This document shows positions 7,731 through 15,802 of a DNA stretch of 22,545 nucleotides, one piece after another; the first letter of the stretch is position 1, and the number at the start of each line of letters is the position of its first letter. The stretch is from the NCBI GenBank assembly GCA_023411225.1, contig JAEYPA010000075.1:1-22545 (forward strand), given 5' to 3'. The position numbers and the translations under genes are program-made. Origin of the DNA: Bacillota bacterium. Its GTDB lineage: Bacteria; Bacillota; Clostridia; Lachnospirales; Lachnospiraceae. The notes beneath the pieces were generated by a model that was given only the letters and a program-made list of their open reading frames with translations, was not told the origin of the DNA and made no database searches.

Positions 7731-8174
7731 ATGAGAATATTAGGATTGGATTATGGCTCCGTCACAGTAGGCGTTGCCGTCAGTGATGAACTAGGTCTTA
7801 CTGCTCAGGGTATTGAAGTCATCAGGCGGAAAGAAGAGAACAAGCTGAGGAAAACTCTGGCACGTATTGAAGAATTGGTTGTTACGTATCAGGTTGAGAT
7901 GATTGTGTTAGGATATCCAAAGAATATGAATAATACCATAGGTGACAGAGCACTTAAGTCAGAAGAATTCAGGGATATGCTGATTAGGAGAACCGGTGTA
8001 GACGTTCTTTTGTGGGATGAGAGATTAAGTACAGTTTCTGCCCATCAGTCTATGATTGAAAGCGGGAAAAGAAGAGAGCAGCGAGCCGAGGTAGTGGACA
8101 TGGTTGCTGCTGTATTCATTTTACAGAGTTTTTTAGATGCCCGGTACAACAACCAAAGCAGTAAGGAGATTTAA
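7731..8174 (+). CDS. ruvX: RuvX/YqgF family nuclease (Holliday junction resolvase-like)
   Basis: A 147-residue RNase H-fold protein of the RuvX/YqgF family, acting on nucleic acid junctions or in 16S rRNA 5'-end maturation depending on species. Catalytic acidic motifs are visible: the first strand GLDYGSVTVGVAVSD (D6 region), LGYPKNMN (YPxxMN form of the family motif), LWDERLSTVSA and the C-terminal DMVAAVFILQ. It lies 25 bases after ireB. Its last codons contain AAGGAGA, the ribosome binding site of the next gene, whose ATG follows one base after its stop, indicating translational coupling. Confidence 0.92.
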   Translation: MRILGLDYGSVTVGVAVSDELGLTAQGIEVIRRKEENKLRKTLARIEELVVTYQVEMIVLGYPKNMNNTIGDRALKSEEFRDMLIRRTGVDVLLWDERLSTVSAHQSMIESGKRREQRAEVVDMVAAVFILQSFLDARYNNQSSKEI

Positions 8175-8175
8175 T

Positions 8176-8472
8176 ATGCCAAGTAATAGTGAAAAAATTG
8201 TATTTACAACAGAAGACAATGAACAAATAGAATTTTATATATTAGAGCAAACGAGAGTAAATGGAATAAATTATTTGTTGATTGCAGATTCTGAGGATGA
8301 AGACAGTGAGGCGAATGCCTTGATTTTGAAAGAAAAGGAAGCTCTTGGGGAAGATGCGGTTTACGATATTGTAGAAGACGATACGGAGCTAGAGGCTATT
8401 TCAAAAGTATTTGAAACAATGATGGATGATATTGATATTGCAATTGATGAGACACCTAAGCAAAATGGATAG
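8176..8472 (+). CDS. DUF1292 protein (YrzB family)
   Basis: A 98-residue acidic protein with the DUF1292 pattern: an IVFTTEDNEQIEFYILEQT.. opening, INYLLIADSED, ALILKEKE and a glutamate- and aspartate-rich second half. The function of the family is not known. The frame is open from 8137 inside ruvX, but ATG 8176 is placed correctly behind AAGGAGA (8163-8169) and gives the family N-terminus. It is almost invariably the third gene after ireB and ruvX in Firmicutes, as here. The following 199 bases before the Fur gene show no gene and no clear terminator. Confidence 0.85.
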   Translation: MPSNSEKIVFTTEDNEQIEFYILEQTRVNGINYLLIADSEDEDSEANALILKEKEALGEDAVYDIVEDDTELEAISKVFETMMDDIDIAIDETPKQNG

Positions 8473-8671
8473 AAGTTTTATTCTAAGGCTTAAGTACGAG
8501 ATGATTAGTTAGAAAAAGCAAGGTTATACTTTTTAATATATATGTAAGCACGTAACGAAAGCAATCATTAGAATTAGGAATAGACAAGATGAGAGAATTC
8601 GTCTCTACGGATTATTTGTCGCATTAACGGCATATTTTTTAAAGCATAAATGGTGCGGAAACGAGGTTTAG

Positions 8672-9133
8672 ATGAATACAAATCATGAAATGTTTAAGGA
8701 GTTGCTAAAGGAGAACGGGCTAAAGGTTACAACACAGAGAATTGCTATTTTAGATGTGTTACAGAGTAGACCGGATACACATTTGACAGCAGAAGAAATT
8801 TATGAATGTGTTCGTGAACAGTATCCCGAGATCGGTTTGGCAACTGTTTATCGTACCATTTTGTTGTTATCGGATTTACATTTAATAGATAAATTGAATC
8901 TGGATGACGGCTATGTACGATATGAAATTGGAAAGAAACAGGGTGGGATGGGAAGTCATCACCACCATCACTTAATATGTTTACGCTGTGGTAAGGTATT
9001 CTCTTTTGAAGGAGATATGTTGGACAGTTTGGAAAACAAAATTAAGGAGGCTATGGGTTTTGAGACTCTTGACCATGAAGTGAAGCTTTATGGATATTGT
9101 AAAGAATGTCAAAAGAATAGGGTTTCCCAGTAA
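8672..9133 (+). CDS. Fur-family metal-responsive transcriptional regulator
   Basis: A 153-residue Fur-superfamily repressor. The N-terminal winged helix (about 1-88) contains the TTQRIAILDVL helix and the IGLATVYRTILLL recognition region. The C-terminal domain has a metal-binding HHHHH run (96-100) followed by C103/C106, and a second pair C143/C146, forming the structural zinc site. The CxxC pairs and the HHHH-LICLRCGKV wording resemble Fur more than PerR, but Zur or PerR cannot be excluded from sequence alone. ATG 8672 follows a modest ACGAGG site. The position between DUF1292 and RNase J is common in Lachnospiraceae, so it is probably expressed with this housekeeping cluster. No clear Fur box is seen at its own promoter. 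Confidence 0.9.
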   Translation: MNTNHEMFKELLKENGLKVTTQRIAILDVLQSRPDTHLTAEEIYECVREQYPEIGLATVYRTILLLSDLHLIDKLNLDDGYVRYEIGKKQGGMGSHHHHHLICLRCGKVFSFEGDMLDSLENKIKEAMGFETLDHEVKLYGYCKECQKNRVSQ

Positions 9134-9192
9134 TTCTAAGTTGATTGTGCCTTGATGATAGTGACTTACATAATTTCAATGGAGGTGCAATT

Positions 9193-10863
9193 ATGAAAGA
9201 AAAAGAATTAAATAAAAAGGGCATTAAGATGATTCCTCTTGGTGGCCTGGAACAAATCGGTATGAATATTACCGCATTTGAGTATGAAGATAGTATTATC
9301 GTAGTGGATTGTGGTTTATCCTTCCCTAACGATGATATGTTAGGAATTGATTTGGTAATTCCGGATGTAACTTATCTGAAGGATAATATTGAAAAAGTGA
9401 AAGGATTTGTCATTACCCATGGTCATGAGGATCATATAGGTGGACTACCTTATGTACTAAAAGAAGTGAATGTGCCTATTTATGCGACTAAGCTGACAAT
9501 GGGTATTATTGAAAATAAGTTAAAAGAACACAATTTAATGAAAACTACAAAACGTAAGGTAATCAAATATGGCCAGTCCATTAATCTGGGATGTTTCCGT
9601 ATTGAATTTATCCGTACAAATCATAGTATAGCAGATGCTGCAGCACTAGCTATTTATTCACCAGCAGGAATCATAGTTCATACTGGAGATTTTAAGGTAG
9701 ATTATACACCTGTATTTGGCGAAACGATTGATTTACAGCGTTTTGGTGAGATTGGTAAGAAGGGTGTATTAGCACTTCTATGTGATAGTACCAATGTAGA
9801 ACGTCCCGGATATACAATGTCAGAAAGTACGGTAGGTAAGACCTTTGATAATATCTTTGCTGAAAGTGCAAAACATCGAATTATCATTGCTACTTTTGCT
9901 TCGAATGTAGACCGTGTGCAACAGATTATTAATTCCGCCCATAAATTTGGTCGAAAAGTTGTAGTAGAAGGAAGAAGTATGGTGAATATAGTTACCACAG
10001 CAGTGGAATTAGGTTACATCAATCTTCCTGATAATATATTAATAGACATAGAACAGATGAAGAATTATACAGATGATCAGTTAGTACTGATTACTACCGG
10101 TAGCCAGGGTGAAGCCATGGCGGCTCTTTCCAGAATGGCCTCTTCTATTCATAGAAAGATATCCATTAAGCCTGGAGATACGATTGTATTAAGCTCTTCC
10201 CCAATTCCAGGGAATGAGAAAGCAGTTTCTAAGATTATTAATGAGCTTTCTATGAAGGGAGCTAAGGTAATCTATCAGGATACTCATGTATCCGGACATG
10301 CTTGCCAGGAAGAGATTAAATTAATCTATTCCTTGGTAAAACCAAGATATGCTGTTCCCGTTCATGGTGAGTACCGTCATTTAAAACGCCATGCTGAGTT
10401 ATGTGAATCTTTAGGTATTAACAAGGAGAATATTTTCTTGATTTCCTCTGGAGATGTCTTGGAACTATCTGAAGACAAAGCTTCAGTCATTGGTCGAGTA
10501 CCATGTGGTGCAATTCTTGTAGATGGACTTGGCGTAGGTGATGTTGGTAATATTGTACTTCGTGACCGTCAGCATTTATCTGAAAATGGACTAATTATCA
10601 TTGTAGTAACTCTTGAGAAATACAGCAACCAGATTTTATCCGGACCTGATATTGTATCTCGTGGTTTTGTATATGTGAGAGAATCTGAGAATCTTATGGA
10701 TGAGGCTAGAGAATGTGTAGGGGAAGCCTTAGAGCGTTGCCTAGATCATGGAGTTACAGACTGGGGTAAGATTAAGAACGAAGTAAAGGATTCCTTAAGT
10801 GAATTTATCTGGAAGAAGACAAAACGTAATCCAATGATACTACCTATTATCATGGAAGTGTAA
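9193..10863 (+). CDS. rnj: Ribonuclease J
   Basis: A 556-residue metallo-beta-lactamase/beta-CASP ribonuclease with both 5'-3' exonuclease and endonuclease activity, central to mRNA decay and rRNA maturation in Gram-positives. The zinc motif HGHEDH is at residues 76-81; VHTGDFKVDYTP (third motif), LLCDSTNVERPGYT, the beta-CASP segment TTGSQGE and the VPVHGEYRHL motif follow in order. The C-terminal domain ends in a KKTKRNPMILP.. tail typical of RNase J. The frame extends upstream to 9145, but ATG 9193 has GGAGGTG in front and gives a normal N-terminus. Whether it corresponds to J1 or J2 cannot be decided here. Confidence 0.93.
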   Translation: MKEKELNKKGIKMIPLGGLEQIGMNITAFEYEDSIIVVDCGLSFPNDDMLGIDLVIPDVTYLKDNIEKVKGFVITHGHEDHIGGLPYVLKEVNVPIYATKLTMGIIENKLKEHNLMKTTKRKVIKYGQSINLGCFRIEFIRTNHSIADAAALAIYSPAGIIVHTGDFKVDYTPVFGETIDLQRFGEIGKKGVLALLCDSTNVERPGYTMSESTVGKTFDNIFAESAKHRIIIATFASNVDRVQQIINSAHKFGRKVVVEGRSMVNIVTTAVELGYINLPDNILIDIEQMKNYTDDQLVLITTGSQGEAMAALSRMASSIHRKISIKPGDTIVLSSSPIPGNEKAVSKIINELSMKGAKVIYQDTHVSGHACQEEIKLIYSLVKPRYAVPVHGEYRHLKRHAELCESLGINKENIFLISSGDVLELSEDKASVIGRVPCGAILVDGLGVGDVGNIVLRDRQHLSENGLIIIVVTLEKYSNQILSGPDIVSRGFVYVRESENLMDEARECVGEALERCLDHGVTDWGKIKNEVKDSLSEFIWKKTKRNPMILPIIMEV

Positions 10864-10905
10864 CCTAGGGATATATACTCACTAAAGTGACAAACTACTT
10901 TTTTC

Positions 10906-10934
10906 TTGTATTACCTTTGAATTCAAGTTATAAT
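10906..10934 (+). promoter_or_regulatory. Strong promoter before the MltG-like gene
   Basis: TTGTAT (10906-10911), exactly 17 bases, then TATAAT (10929-10934). The -10 is perfect and the spacing ideal. It lies 20 bases before the start codon and implies that the MltG-like gene is transcribed separately from RNase J. Confidence 0.7.
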
Positions 10935-10954
10935 TGGTAGCATGGAGGGATAAG

Positions 10955-11434
10955 ATGGCTAAAAGATCAGTTAAGACTAAAGTAGCACTTCGTATCACGA
11001 ATGGTGTACTTCATGTAATGCTTAATGCAGTGTTCTATTGTATCGTGGTATTTATCATAGTAAAGGCTTGTAGTGCAGCTTATGACTTTTCCTATCAATT
11101 ATTTGGTGATGTACGGGTAGATAAGACCAATCCTATTGAGAGACGGCTTGTCATCGAGAAGGATGAGTCTACCATGAGTGTTGCTTCTAAATTGGAATTG
11201 TATAAAATTATAGATAATAAGTATGCTTTCTATGTTAGAGCAAAGCTGACAGATGAAAATATATTACCTGGAACCTATGTGGTAAAATCAGATATGAATT
11301 ATGACATGATATTTGAAGTGATTACTACTGAAAACAAACAGACTACTGCGACGAATAATAAGAATGCGACAAGTAATAATGCGGTAGGTAGTGAAACATC
11401 GAAGGATAGTAAAGATAATAAGGATATAGAATAG
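10955..11434 (+). CDS. Short MltG-like membrane protein
   Basis: A 159-residue protein with one N-terminal membrane helix (about 19-41) after a basic start (MAKRSVKTK), then a domain resembling the LysM-like N-terminal part of MltG: VIEKDESTMSVASKLELYKIIDNKYAFYVRAKLTD..LPGTYVV. The tail is rich in Asn, Thr, Ser and Lys. MltG is a lytic transglycosylase of about 350 residues that cuts nascent peptidoglycan; the catalytic domain is absent here, so activity is not expected. The position just upstream of trmR and trhP matches yrrL (mltG) in B. subtilis, supporting descent from MltG. The frame opens at a TTG at 10934 inside the promoter; ATG 10955 behind GGAGGG is preferred. Confidence 0.75.
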   Translation: MAKRSVKTKVALRITNGVLHVMLNAVFYCIVVFIIVKACSAAYDFSYQLFGDVRVDKTNPIERRLVIEKDESTMSVASKLELYKIIDNKYAFYVRAKLTDENILPGTYVVKSDMNYDMIFEVITTENKQTTATNNKNATSNNAVGSETSKDSKDNKDIE

Positions 11435-11437
11435 AGT

Positions 11438-11490
11438 AAGGGCTTTTGCAGCTCAGATAAGTAATTATCTGTGAGGCAAAAGCCCTTTTT
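11438..11490 (+). terminator. Rho-independent terminator after the MltG-like gene
   Basis: AAGGGCTTTTGC (11438-11449) pairs perfectly with GCAAAAGCCCTT (11476-11487). The interior forms a further CTCAGATAA stem with a two-base bulge. Five T end the structure at 11486-11490 and more T-rich sequence follows. It isolates the MltG-like gene from the flavoprotein gene. The next 170 bases hold no gene; two TATAAT-like elements (11576, 11595) lack good -35 boxes. Confidence 0.88.
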
Positions 11491-11659
11491 CTTATTGGAT
11501 GGGAAACTGTCTGTTTTGTTCTCCTACTAGCTTTTAAAGAGCTGAAGTATAGGAAAGGTTTGGAGTGGGAACAGCTATAATAAAGACAGGAAAGTATAAT
11601 ATAGATAAAGTATTATTTTGGGGGTATGATACCATATTTAATGAAACATGGAGGATTCT

Positions 11660-13636
11660 ATGAAAAAGAGATTAGGACGTTACGTAGTTGCCGTTTCCTT
11701 GATTGCTATTTTTGTTATTGGATTAACTGCCTGTAAGAGTAAATCAAATGACAAGAAAGAGGAAAAGCCAAAGGCAACGCCAAAAGAATCGACTGAAACA
11801 ACACCACAAACACAAGAAAAACTTAGCTTTACACCTGGAGATTATCATGCAGTGGGTGTAGGCCGCAACGGAGATGTTAACGTAAGTGTTACATTTGATA
11901 ATGATAAAATTGTGTCTGTGGTTGTAGGAGACCATAGTGAAACAGCAGGGATTGCTGATCCGGCCATAGATAAGATTCCGAAACAAATTGTGGATGGACA
12001 GACTTTAAATGTAGATGCGGTTACCGGTGCAACCTGGACTTCCAATGCAATCTTATCTGCAGTGGAGGACTGTGTAAAACAAGCCAATGGAGATGTGGAA
12101 GCACTAAAGAGTGCAAAAAATGAAAATGGAAATACTCCTAAAGAAGCAGAAGAATATACAACCGATGTTGTGATCGTTGGTGGAGGAGCAGCAGGGTTAA
12201 CGGCAGCCATCGGCGCCAGTGATAATGGTGCCAATGTTATTGTCATTGAAAAGGGCGCTTCTACTGCAGTAAGTAATGGTGCCAATGCAGGTGGTCCAAT
12301 TGCTGTTGGTACAAAGGTACAAAAAGCAGAAGGTGAAAAACTAACCCTAGAACAGTTATATACCCATATGTCTAACTTTGGTAAGGGAACCATCAATGAT
12401 GCATTACTAAAGAATGTATTATCTGTAAGTGGGGAAACCCTTGATATGTTTGCTGACTTGGGCATGGATACCTACCTTCGCCCGGATGCTTACGGTGTTG
12501 GTTTTCGCGCCAGACATGGTATCAAGCAAAAAGGTGCTGACCGTATGAAGTTCTTAGAAGATAAGATCACATCAAACAATGGAAAAATCATGTTAGAAAC
12601 TGCAGGTACGGAAGTAATCTTAGATGACAACGGCAATGCTATTGGTGTAAAAGCGGTCAAATCCGATGGAACCGAAGTTACCATTCATGCAAAAGCTGTC
12701 TTGATAGCTACAGGTGGATATCTGGGAAGTCAGGAAATGATCCATCAGAAATTTGGCGATATTACCGTTAACCCACTGGGTAACACACTATCTACCGGTG
12801 ATGGTATCAACATGGTATTAAAAGCTGGTGGTATAGAAGATAAGAACTGGGGAATTGTTGCCAATGAATTCTCTGCAGCAAACTCGAAAGCCGGACAATG
12901 GACCATTGATAGTAATGAAAACTTAAGATTCGGTATCTATGGTGGCTTGATTGTAAACGGTGAAGGTAACCGATTCTTTAATGAGCAGATTATGGCGGAT
13001 GAACCTTTAAGTGGTGCAGCAGCTGCCCTACGTCAGGGAACTTATTATGCCGTTATGGACGAAGCATATTATAACTCTGTTTGTGAAAAAGGGATTTGGA
13101 AGACACTTGGTAAGCCTGCTAGCTGGGTAGCTGGTAAAAATAATCTTTCTGAAAGTGCTCCGGAAAGTAGAGCTCATGTGAAGGTGTTGACAAAAGCTAA
13201 AGACCAATTAGCAGAAGCCATTGACCAGGGCTGGGCGTTCAAAGCCGATACCATTGAAGAAGTTGCAGCCCACTTCGGATTGACGAACCTGCCTGACACT
13301 GTTGCTAAGTACAATGCAATGTGTGCAAAGGGTAAGGATACTCAGTTCTATAAAAATCCTGTATTTTTGACAAGTGTAAGTAAAGGACCTTTCTATGTAT
13401 TCCAGTATGAAACTAGTGCATGGTGTACCCTTGGTGGTGTTAAGGTAGATGATGGCTTACGCGTTATAAGTACTAAAAATGAACCAATTAAAGGTCTTTA
13501 TGCAGCAGGATTAGATGCCGGCAGTATGTATACCAATCCTTATTATGACAATGAAGGTGCAGCATTAGGGTTATCCTTTGCTTCCGGTACTTTAGTTGGA
13601 AGAAATATGGCAGAATATATTAAATCAGTAAAATAA
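11660..13636 (+). CDS. Flavinylated FMN/FAD-dependent reductase lipoprotein
   Basis: A 658-residue predicted surface lipoprotein: signal peptide with lipobox LTAC (Cys25), then a Lys/Thr/Pro-rich linker. An FMN-binding domain (about 60-150) carries the ApbE-type flavinylation motif D119-AVTGA-T125, with T125 the likely covalent FMN site. A flavocytochrome c/fumarate reductase-like FAD domain follows, with GGGAAG at 174-179 and a C-terminal GLYAAG segment. Related enzymes (fumarate, urocanate and other reductases of anaerobes) reduce unsaturated acids outside the membrane as electron acceptors. The usual GANRLGG motif near the end is replaced by NPYYDNEGAALGLSFASG, so the substrate cannot be named. 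The frame starts at 11648, but ATG 11660, with GGAGG before it, is the proper start. No cytochrome domain is present. Confidence 0.87.
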   Translation: MKKRLGRYVVAVSLIAIFVIGLTACKSKSNDKKEEKPKATPKESTETTPQTQEKLSFTPGDYHAVGVGRNGDVNVSVTFDNDKIVSVVVGDHSETAGIADPAIDKIPKQIVDGQTLNVDAVTGATWTSNAILSAVEDCVKQANGDVEALKSAKNENGNTPKEAEEYTTDVVIVGGGAAGLTAAIGASDNGANVIVIEKGASTAVSNGANAGGPIAVGTKVQKAEGEKLTLEQLYTHMSNFGKGTINDALLKNVLSVSGETLDMFADLGMDTYLRPDAYGVGFRARHGIKQKGADRMKFLEDKITSNNGKIMLETAGTEVILDDNGNAIGVKAVKSDGTEVTIHAKAVLIATGGYLGSQEMIHQKFGDITVNPLGNTLSTGDGINMVLKAGGIEDKNWGIVANEFSAANSKAGQWTIDSNENLRFGIYGGLIVNGEGNRFFNEQIMADEPLSGAAAALRQGTYYAVMDEAYYNSVCEKGIWKTLGKPASWVAGKNNLSESAPESRAHVKVLTKAKDQLAEAIDQGWAFKADTIEEVAAHFGLTNLPDTVAKYNAMCAKGKDTQFYKNPVFLTSVSKGPFYVFQYETSAWCTLGGVKVDDGLRVISTKNEPIKGLYAAGLDAGSMYTNPYYDNEGAALGLSFASGTLVGRNMAEYIKSVK

Positions 13637-13662
13637 GAATCAAGAGTGGATATTATAAAGAT

Positions 13663-13713
13663 ATCCTTGAAAATTACAGGAGCTGAGATAAGCTCTATGT
13701 AATTTTCAAGGAT
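13663..13713. other. Long hairpin after the flavoprotein gene, no T-run
   Basis: ATCCTTGAAAATTAC (13663-13677) pairs perfectly with GTAATTTTCAAGGAT (13699-13713), 15 pairs. Inside, GAGCT (13680-13684) pairs with AGCTC (13691-13695). The sequence after it (GATAAAGTGATT) has no U-tract, and the other strand has only a weak one. It probably marks the 3' end of the flavoprotein mRNA. Confidence 0.7.
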
Positions 13714-13793
13714 GATAAAGTGATTATGCAAACACTGTAAATTAATACATAAAATCTGAGATAATACTTGATAATTTATATAGTATGGTTTAG

Positions 13794-13822
13794 TTGATTT
13801 TACAATGGAAATATTGTAATAT
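13794..13822 (+). promoter_or_regulatory. Candidate promoter of trmR-trhP
   Basis: TTGATT (13794-13799), a 17-base spacer, TAATAT (13817-13822). It lies 50 bases before the trmR start, and an inverted repeat fills its spacer. The remaining sequence from 13714 to 13793 is AT-rich with no gene. Confidence 0.5.
13800..13819. promoter_or_regulatory. Interrupted palindrome over the trmR promoter (possible operator)
   Basis: TTACAAT (13800-13806) and ATTGTAA (13813-13819) form a perfect 7-base inverted repeat with a six-base centre. It occupies the spacer and the start of the -10 of the candidate promoter, the classic position for a repressor site. I do not recognise the cognate regulator. Confidence 0.4.
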
Positions 13823-13872
13823 AAATTGTTGAACTATTGTATCTAAAGAAACAAATAGATAGGAGAACGAAT

Positions 13873-14523
13873 GTGATTGGCGATGAACGAATTATAAGTT
13901 ATATATCATCACTAGAGAAGGATTTGCCTTTGTATCTGTGGGAAATAGAACAGGATGCCCTAGCAACCTATGTTCCAATTATTAAAAAGCCGACCCAGTC
14001 GCTGCTTCGTTTTTTAATGCATAGTAACAAGCCAAAGCGGATTCTGGAGGTAGGAACTGCAATTGGTTTTTCTGCTCTTATAATGAGGGAGTATCTGGGA
14101 GAAGATGCTAGGATTACCACTATTGAGAGAAATCAGGGAAGAATCGACCGAGCGAAAGAAAACTTTAGTAAATATGATAAGGATCAAAGAATTACCCTAC
14201 TAGAGGGAGATGCCACTGACGTATTAAAGCAATTAGTGGATACCAAACAAACTTTTGATTTCATTTTTATGGATGCAGCCAAAGGTCAGTATATTAATTT
14301 CCTAGAGGATATTGATGTCCTTTTAGAAAAGGGTGGACTGTTAGTGTCGGATAATGTATTACAGGATGGAGATGTTGTGGAATCCCGTTATGGAGTTACT
14401 AGAAGAAATCGCACTATCCACAGTAGAATGCGAGAATACCTGTTTACTTTGACACATCACGAAACCTATGATACCATTGTACTGCCTATTGGCGACGGAG
14501 TTACCTTAAGTACCAAATGTTAA
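13873..14523 (+). CDS. trmR: tRNA 5-hydroxyuridine methyltransferase (O-methyltransferase family 3)
   Basis: A 216-residue class I O-methyltransferase of the YrrM type. TrmR methylates 5-hydroxyuridine at wobble position 34 to 5-methoxyuridine. SAM motif I ILEVGTAIGFSA is at 57-68, and FIFMDAAKGQY with D134 matches the metal-binding region of this family. The frame extends upstream to a TTG at 13837 with no ribosome binding site; GTG 13873 has AGGAG (13861-13865) seven bases ahead and gives the usual N-terminus with DERI. An ATG two bases upstream is out of frame and meets TGA at once. The downstream trhP makes the hydroxyuridine substrate, which supports this assignment over a generic catechol O-methyltransferase. 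Confidence 0.85.
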   Translation: MIGDERIISYISSLEKDLPLYLWEIEQDALATYVPIIKKPTQSLLRFLMHSNKPKRILEVGTAIGFSALIMREYLGEDARITTIERNQGRIDRAKENFSKYDKDQRITLLEGDATDVLKQLVDTKQTFDFIFMDAAKGQYINFLEDIDVLLEKGGLLVSDNVLQDGDVVESRYGVTRRNRTIHSRMREYLFTLTHHETYDTIVLPIGDGVTLSTKC

Positions 14524-14560
14524 TGGCAGATATGCTTGTTAGAAAAATGGAGAGATTAAA

Positions 14561-15796
14561 ATGTTAGAGATAAAGAAGCCAGAGCTATTAATACCGGCTA
14601 GCAATTTGGAAGTTCTTCAGGTTGCAATTCAATATGGTGCGGATGCAGTATACATTGGAGGAGAACTTTATGGCCTTCGTGCAAAGGCTAAAAATTTTAG
14701 CAACGAAGATATGAAGGAAGGCATTGCCTATGCTCATAGATATGGGAAAAAGGTATATGTTACGGCTAATATTACCGCTCATAACGGGGATTTAAGTGGT
14801 GTGAGAAAGTATTTTGAAGAATTAAAAGAGATTAAACCGGATGCGATTATCATTTCAGATCCTGGAATCTTTGAAATTGCAGGTGAAGTCTGCCCTGAGA
14901 TAGAACGACATATCAGTACTCAAGCCAATAATACGAATTATACTACCTTTAATTTCTGGCATAAACTTGGAGCTACCAGAGTGGTGACTGCCAGAGAATT
15001 ATCTATAGAAGAGATTGCTGATATCCGCGCACATATTCCTGCAGAATTAGAGATTGAAACCTTTGTTCATGGAGCTATGTGTATGGCCTATTCCGGAAGA
15101 TGTCTGTTAAGCAATTATATGACAGGAAGAGATGCCAATAAAGGCTCTTGTACCCATGCCTGTCGTTGGAAGTATCACTTGGTGGAGGAAACCAGACCGG
15201 GCGAATACATGCCAATTGAGGAAAACGAGAGAGGAACCTATATTTTTAATTCCAAGGACCTTTGTATGATTGATCATATTCCTGATTTAGTAAAGGCCGG
15301 GATTGATTCCTTTAAGGTAGAAGGTCGTATGAAGACCGCCCTGTATGTAGCCAGTGTAGCCAGAACCTATCGTCAGGCAATTGATGATTACTTTACAGAT
15401 CCGGCTCTTTATGAAGCCAACATCCCTCATTACTGGGATGAGATAGCCAAATGCACGTACCGTAAATATACCACAGGCTTTTTCTATGGGAAGACTACCT
15501 CTGAAACTCAGATTTATGATAACAATACCTATGTGAAGGGATATAGTTATCTTGGTAAAATCAGCGGACAGAATGAAGAAGGCCTCTATGAATTGGAACA
15601 GCGTAATAAGTTTGTGGTGGGTGAAGAACTGGAGGTTATGAAACCAAACGGTGAAAACCTAATGGTTATCGTGAAGAGAATTACTGATGAAGATGGCAAT
15701 GATATGGAAAGCTGCCCACACCCTCAACAGAAAATATTTGTGGACTTAGGAATAGAACTTAATCCGTTTGATATTATAAGACGTAAAGAAGTGTAA
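14561..15796 (+). CDS. trhP: tRNA uridine hydroxylation protein TrhP (peptidase U32 family)
   Basis: A 411-residue U32-family protein of the YrrO type. TrhP family members make 5-hydroxyuridine at U34 of tRNA using prephenate; the peptidase name is historical. Visible features are the N-terminal ELLIPASNLEVL and YGADAVYIGG segments of the TIM-barrel-like domain, the family signature ETFVHGAMCMAYSGRCLLSNY, and four cysteines C174, C181, C197 and C201 that probably hold an Fe-S cluster. The C-terminal part contains KVEGRMKTALYV and a small beta-barrel-like end. The gene follows trmR by 37 bases and is very likely cotranscribed. B. subtilis has two tandem copies (yrrN, yrrO); only the longer form is seen here. 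Confidence 0.88.
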   Translation: MLEIKKPELLIPASNLEVLQVAIQYGADAVYIGGELYGLRAKAKNFSNEDMKEGIAYAHRYGKKVYVTANITAHNGDLSGVRKYFEELKEIKPDAIIISDPGIFEIAGEVCPEIERHISTQANNTNYTTFNFWHKLGATRVVTARELSIEEIADIRAHIPAELEIETFVHGAMCMAYSGRCLLSNYMTGRDANKGSCTHACRWKYHLVEETRPGEYMPIEENERGTYIFNSKDLCMIDHIPDLVKAGIDSFKVEGRMKTALYVASVARTYRQAIDDYFTDPALYEANIPHYWDEIAKCTYRKYTTGFFYGKTTSETQIYDNNTYVKGYSYLGKISGQNEEGLYELEQRNKFVVGEELEVMKPNGENLMVIVKRITDEDGNDMESCPHPQQKIFVDLGIELNPFDIIRRKEV

Positions 15797-15802
15797 GTAT
15801 AG

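Noticed and set aside
8957..8971. Run of five histidines that looks like an engineered tag
   Set aside because: It is in the metal-binding position of a Fur-family protein, directly before the CxxC zinc site, where His-rich stretches are natural.
9145..9192. Longer N-terminus for RNase J
   Set aside because: The extension shows no family similarity, and GGAGGTG directly precedes ATG 9193.
10871..10916. Possible terminator after RNase J
   Set aside because: TCAC-TAAA-GTGA is only four pairs and the following T-run is separated from it; an alternative AAAGT/ACTTT stem is also weak. Not enough to call.
11845..12465. 206-codon open frame on the minus strand
   Set aside because: It lies wholly inside the flavoprotein gene, whose domains are clear in the plus frame. 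The product is an unremarkable Ser/Pro/Ala-rich sequence with no ribosome binding site; it is a shadow frame.
13837..13872. Upstream TTG start for trmR
   Set aside because: It has no ribosome binding site, whereas GTG 13873 has AGGAG at good spacing. The ATG at 13871 is out of frame and stops immediately.
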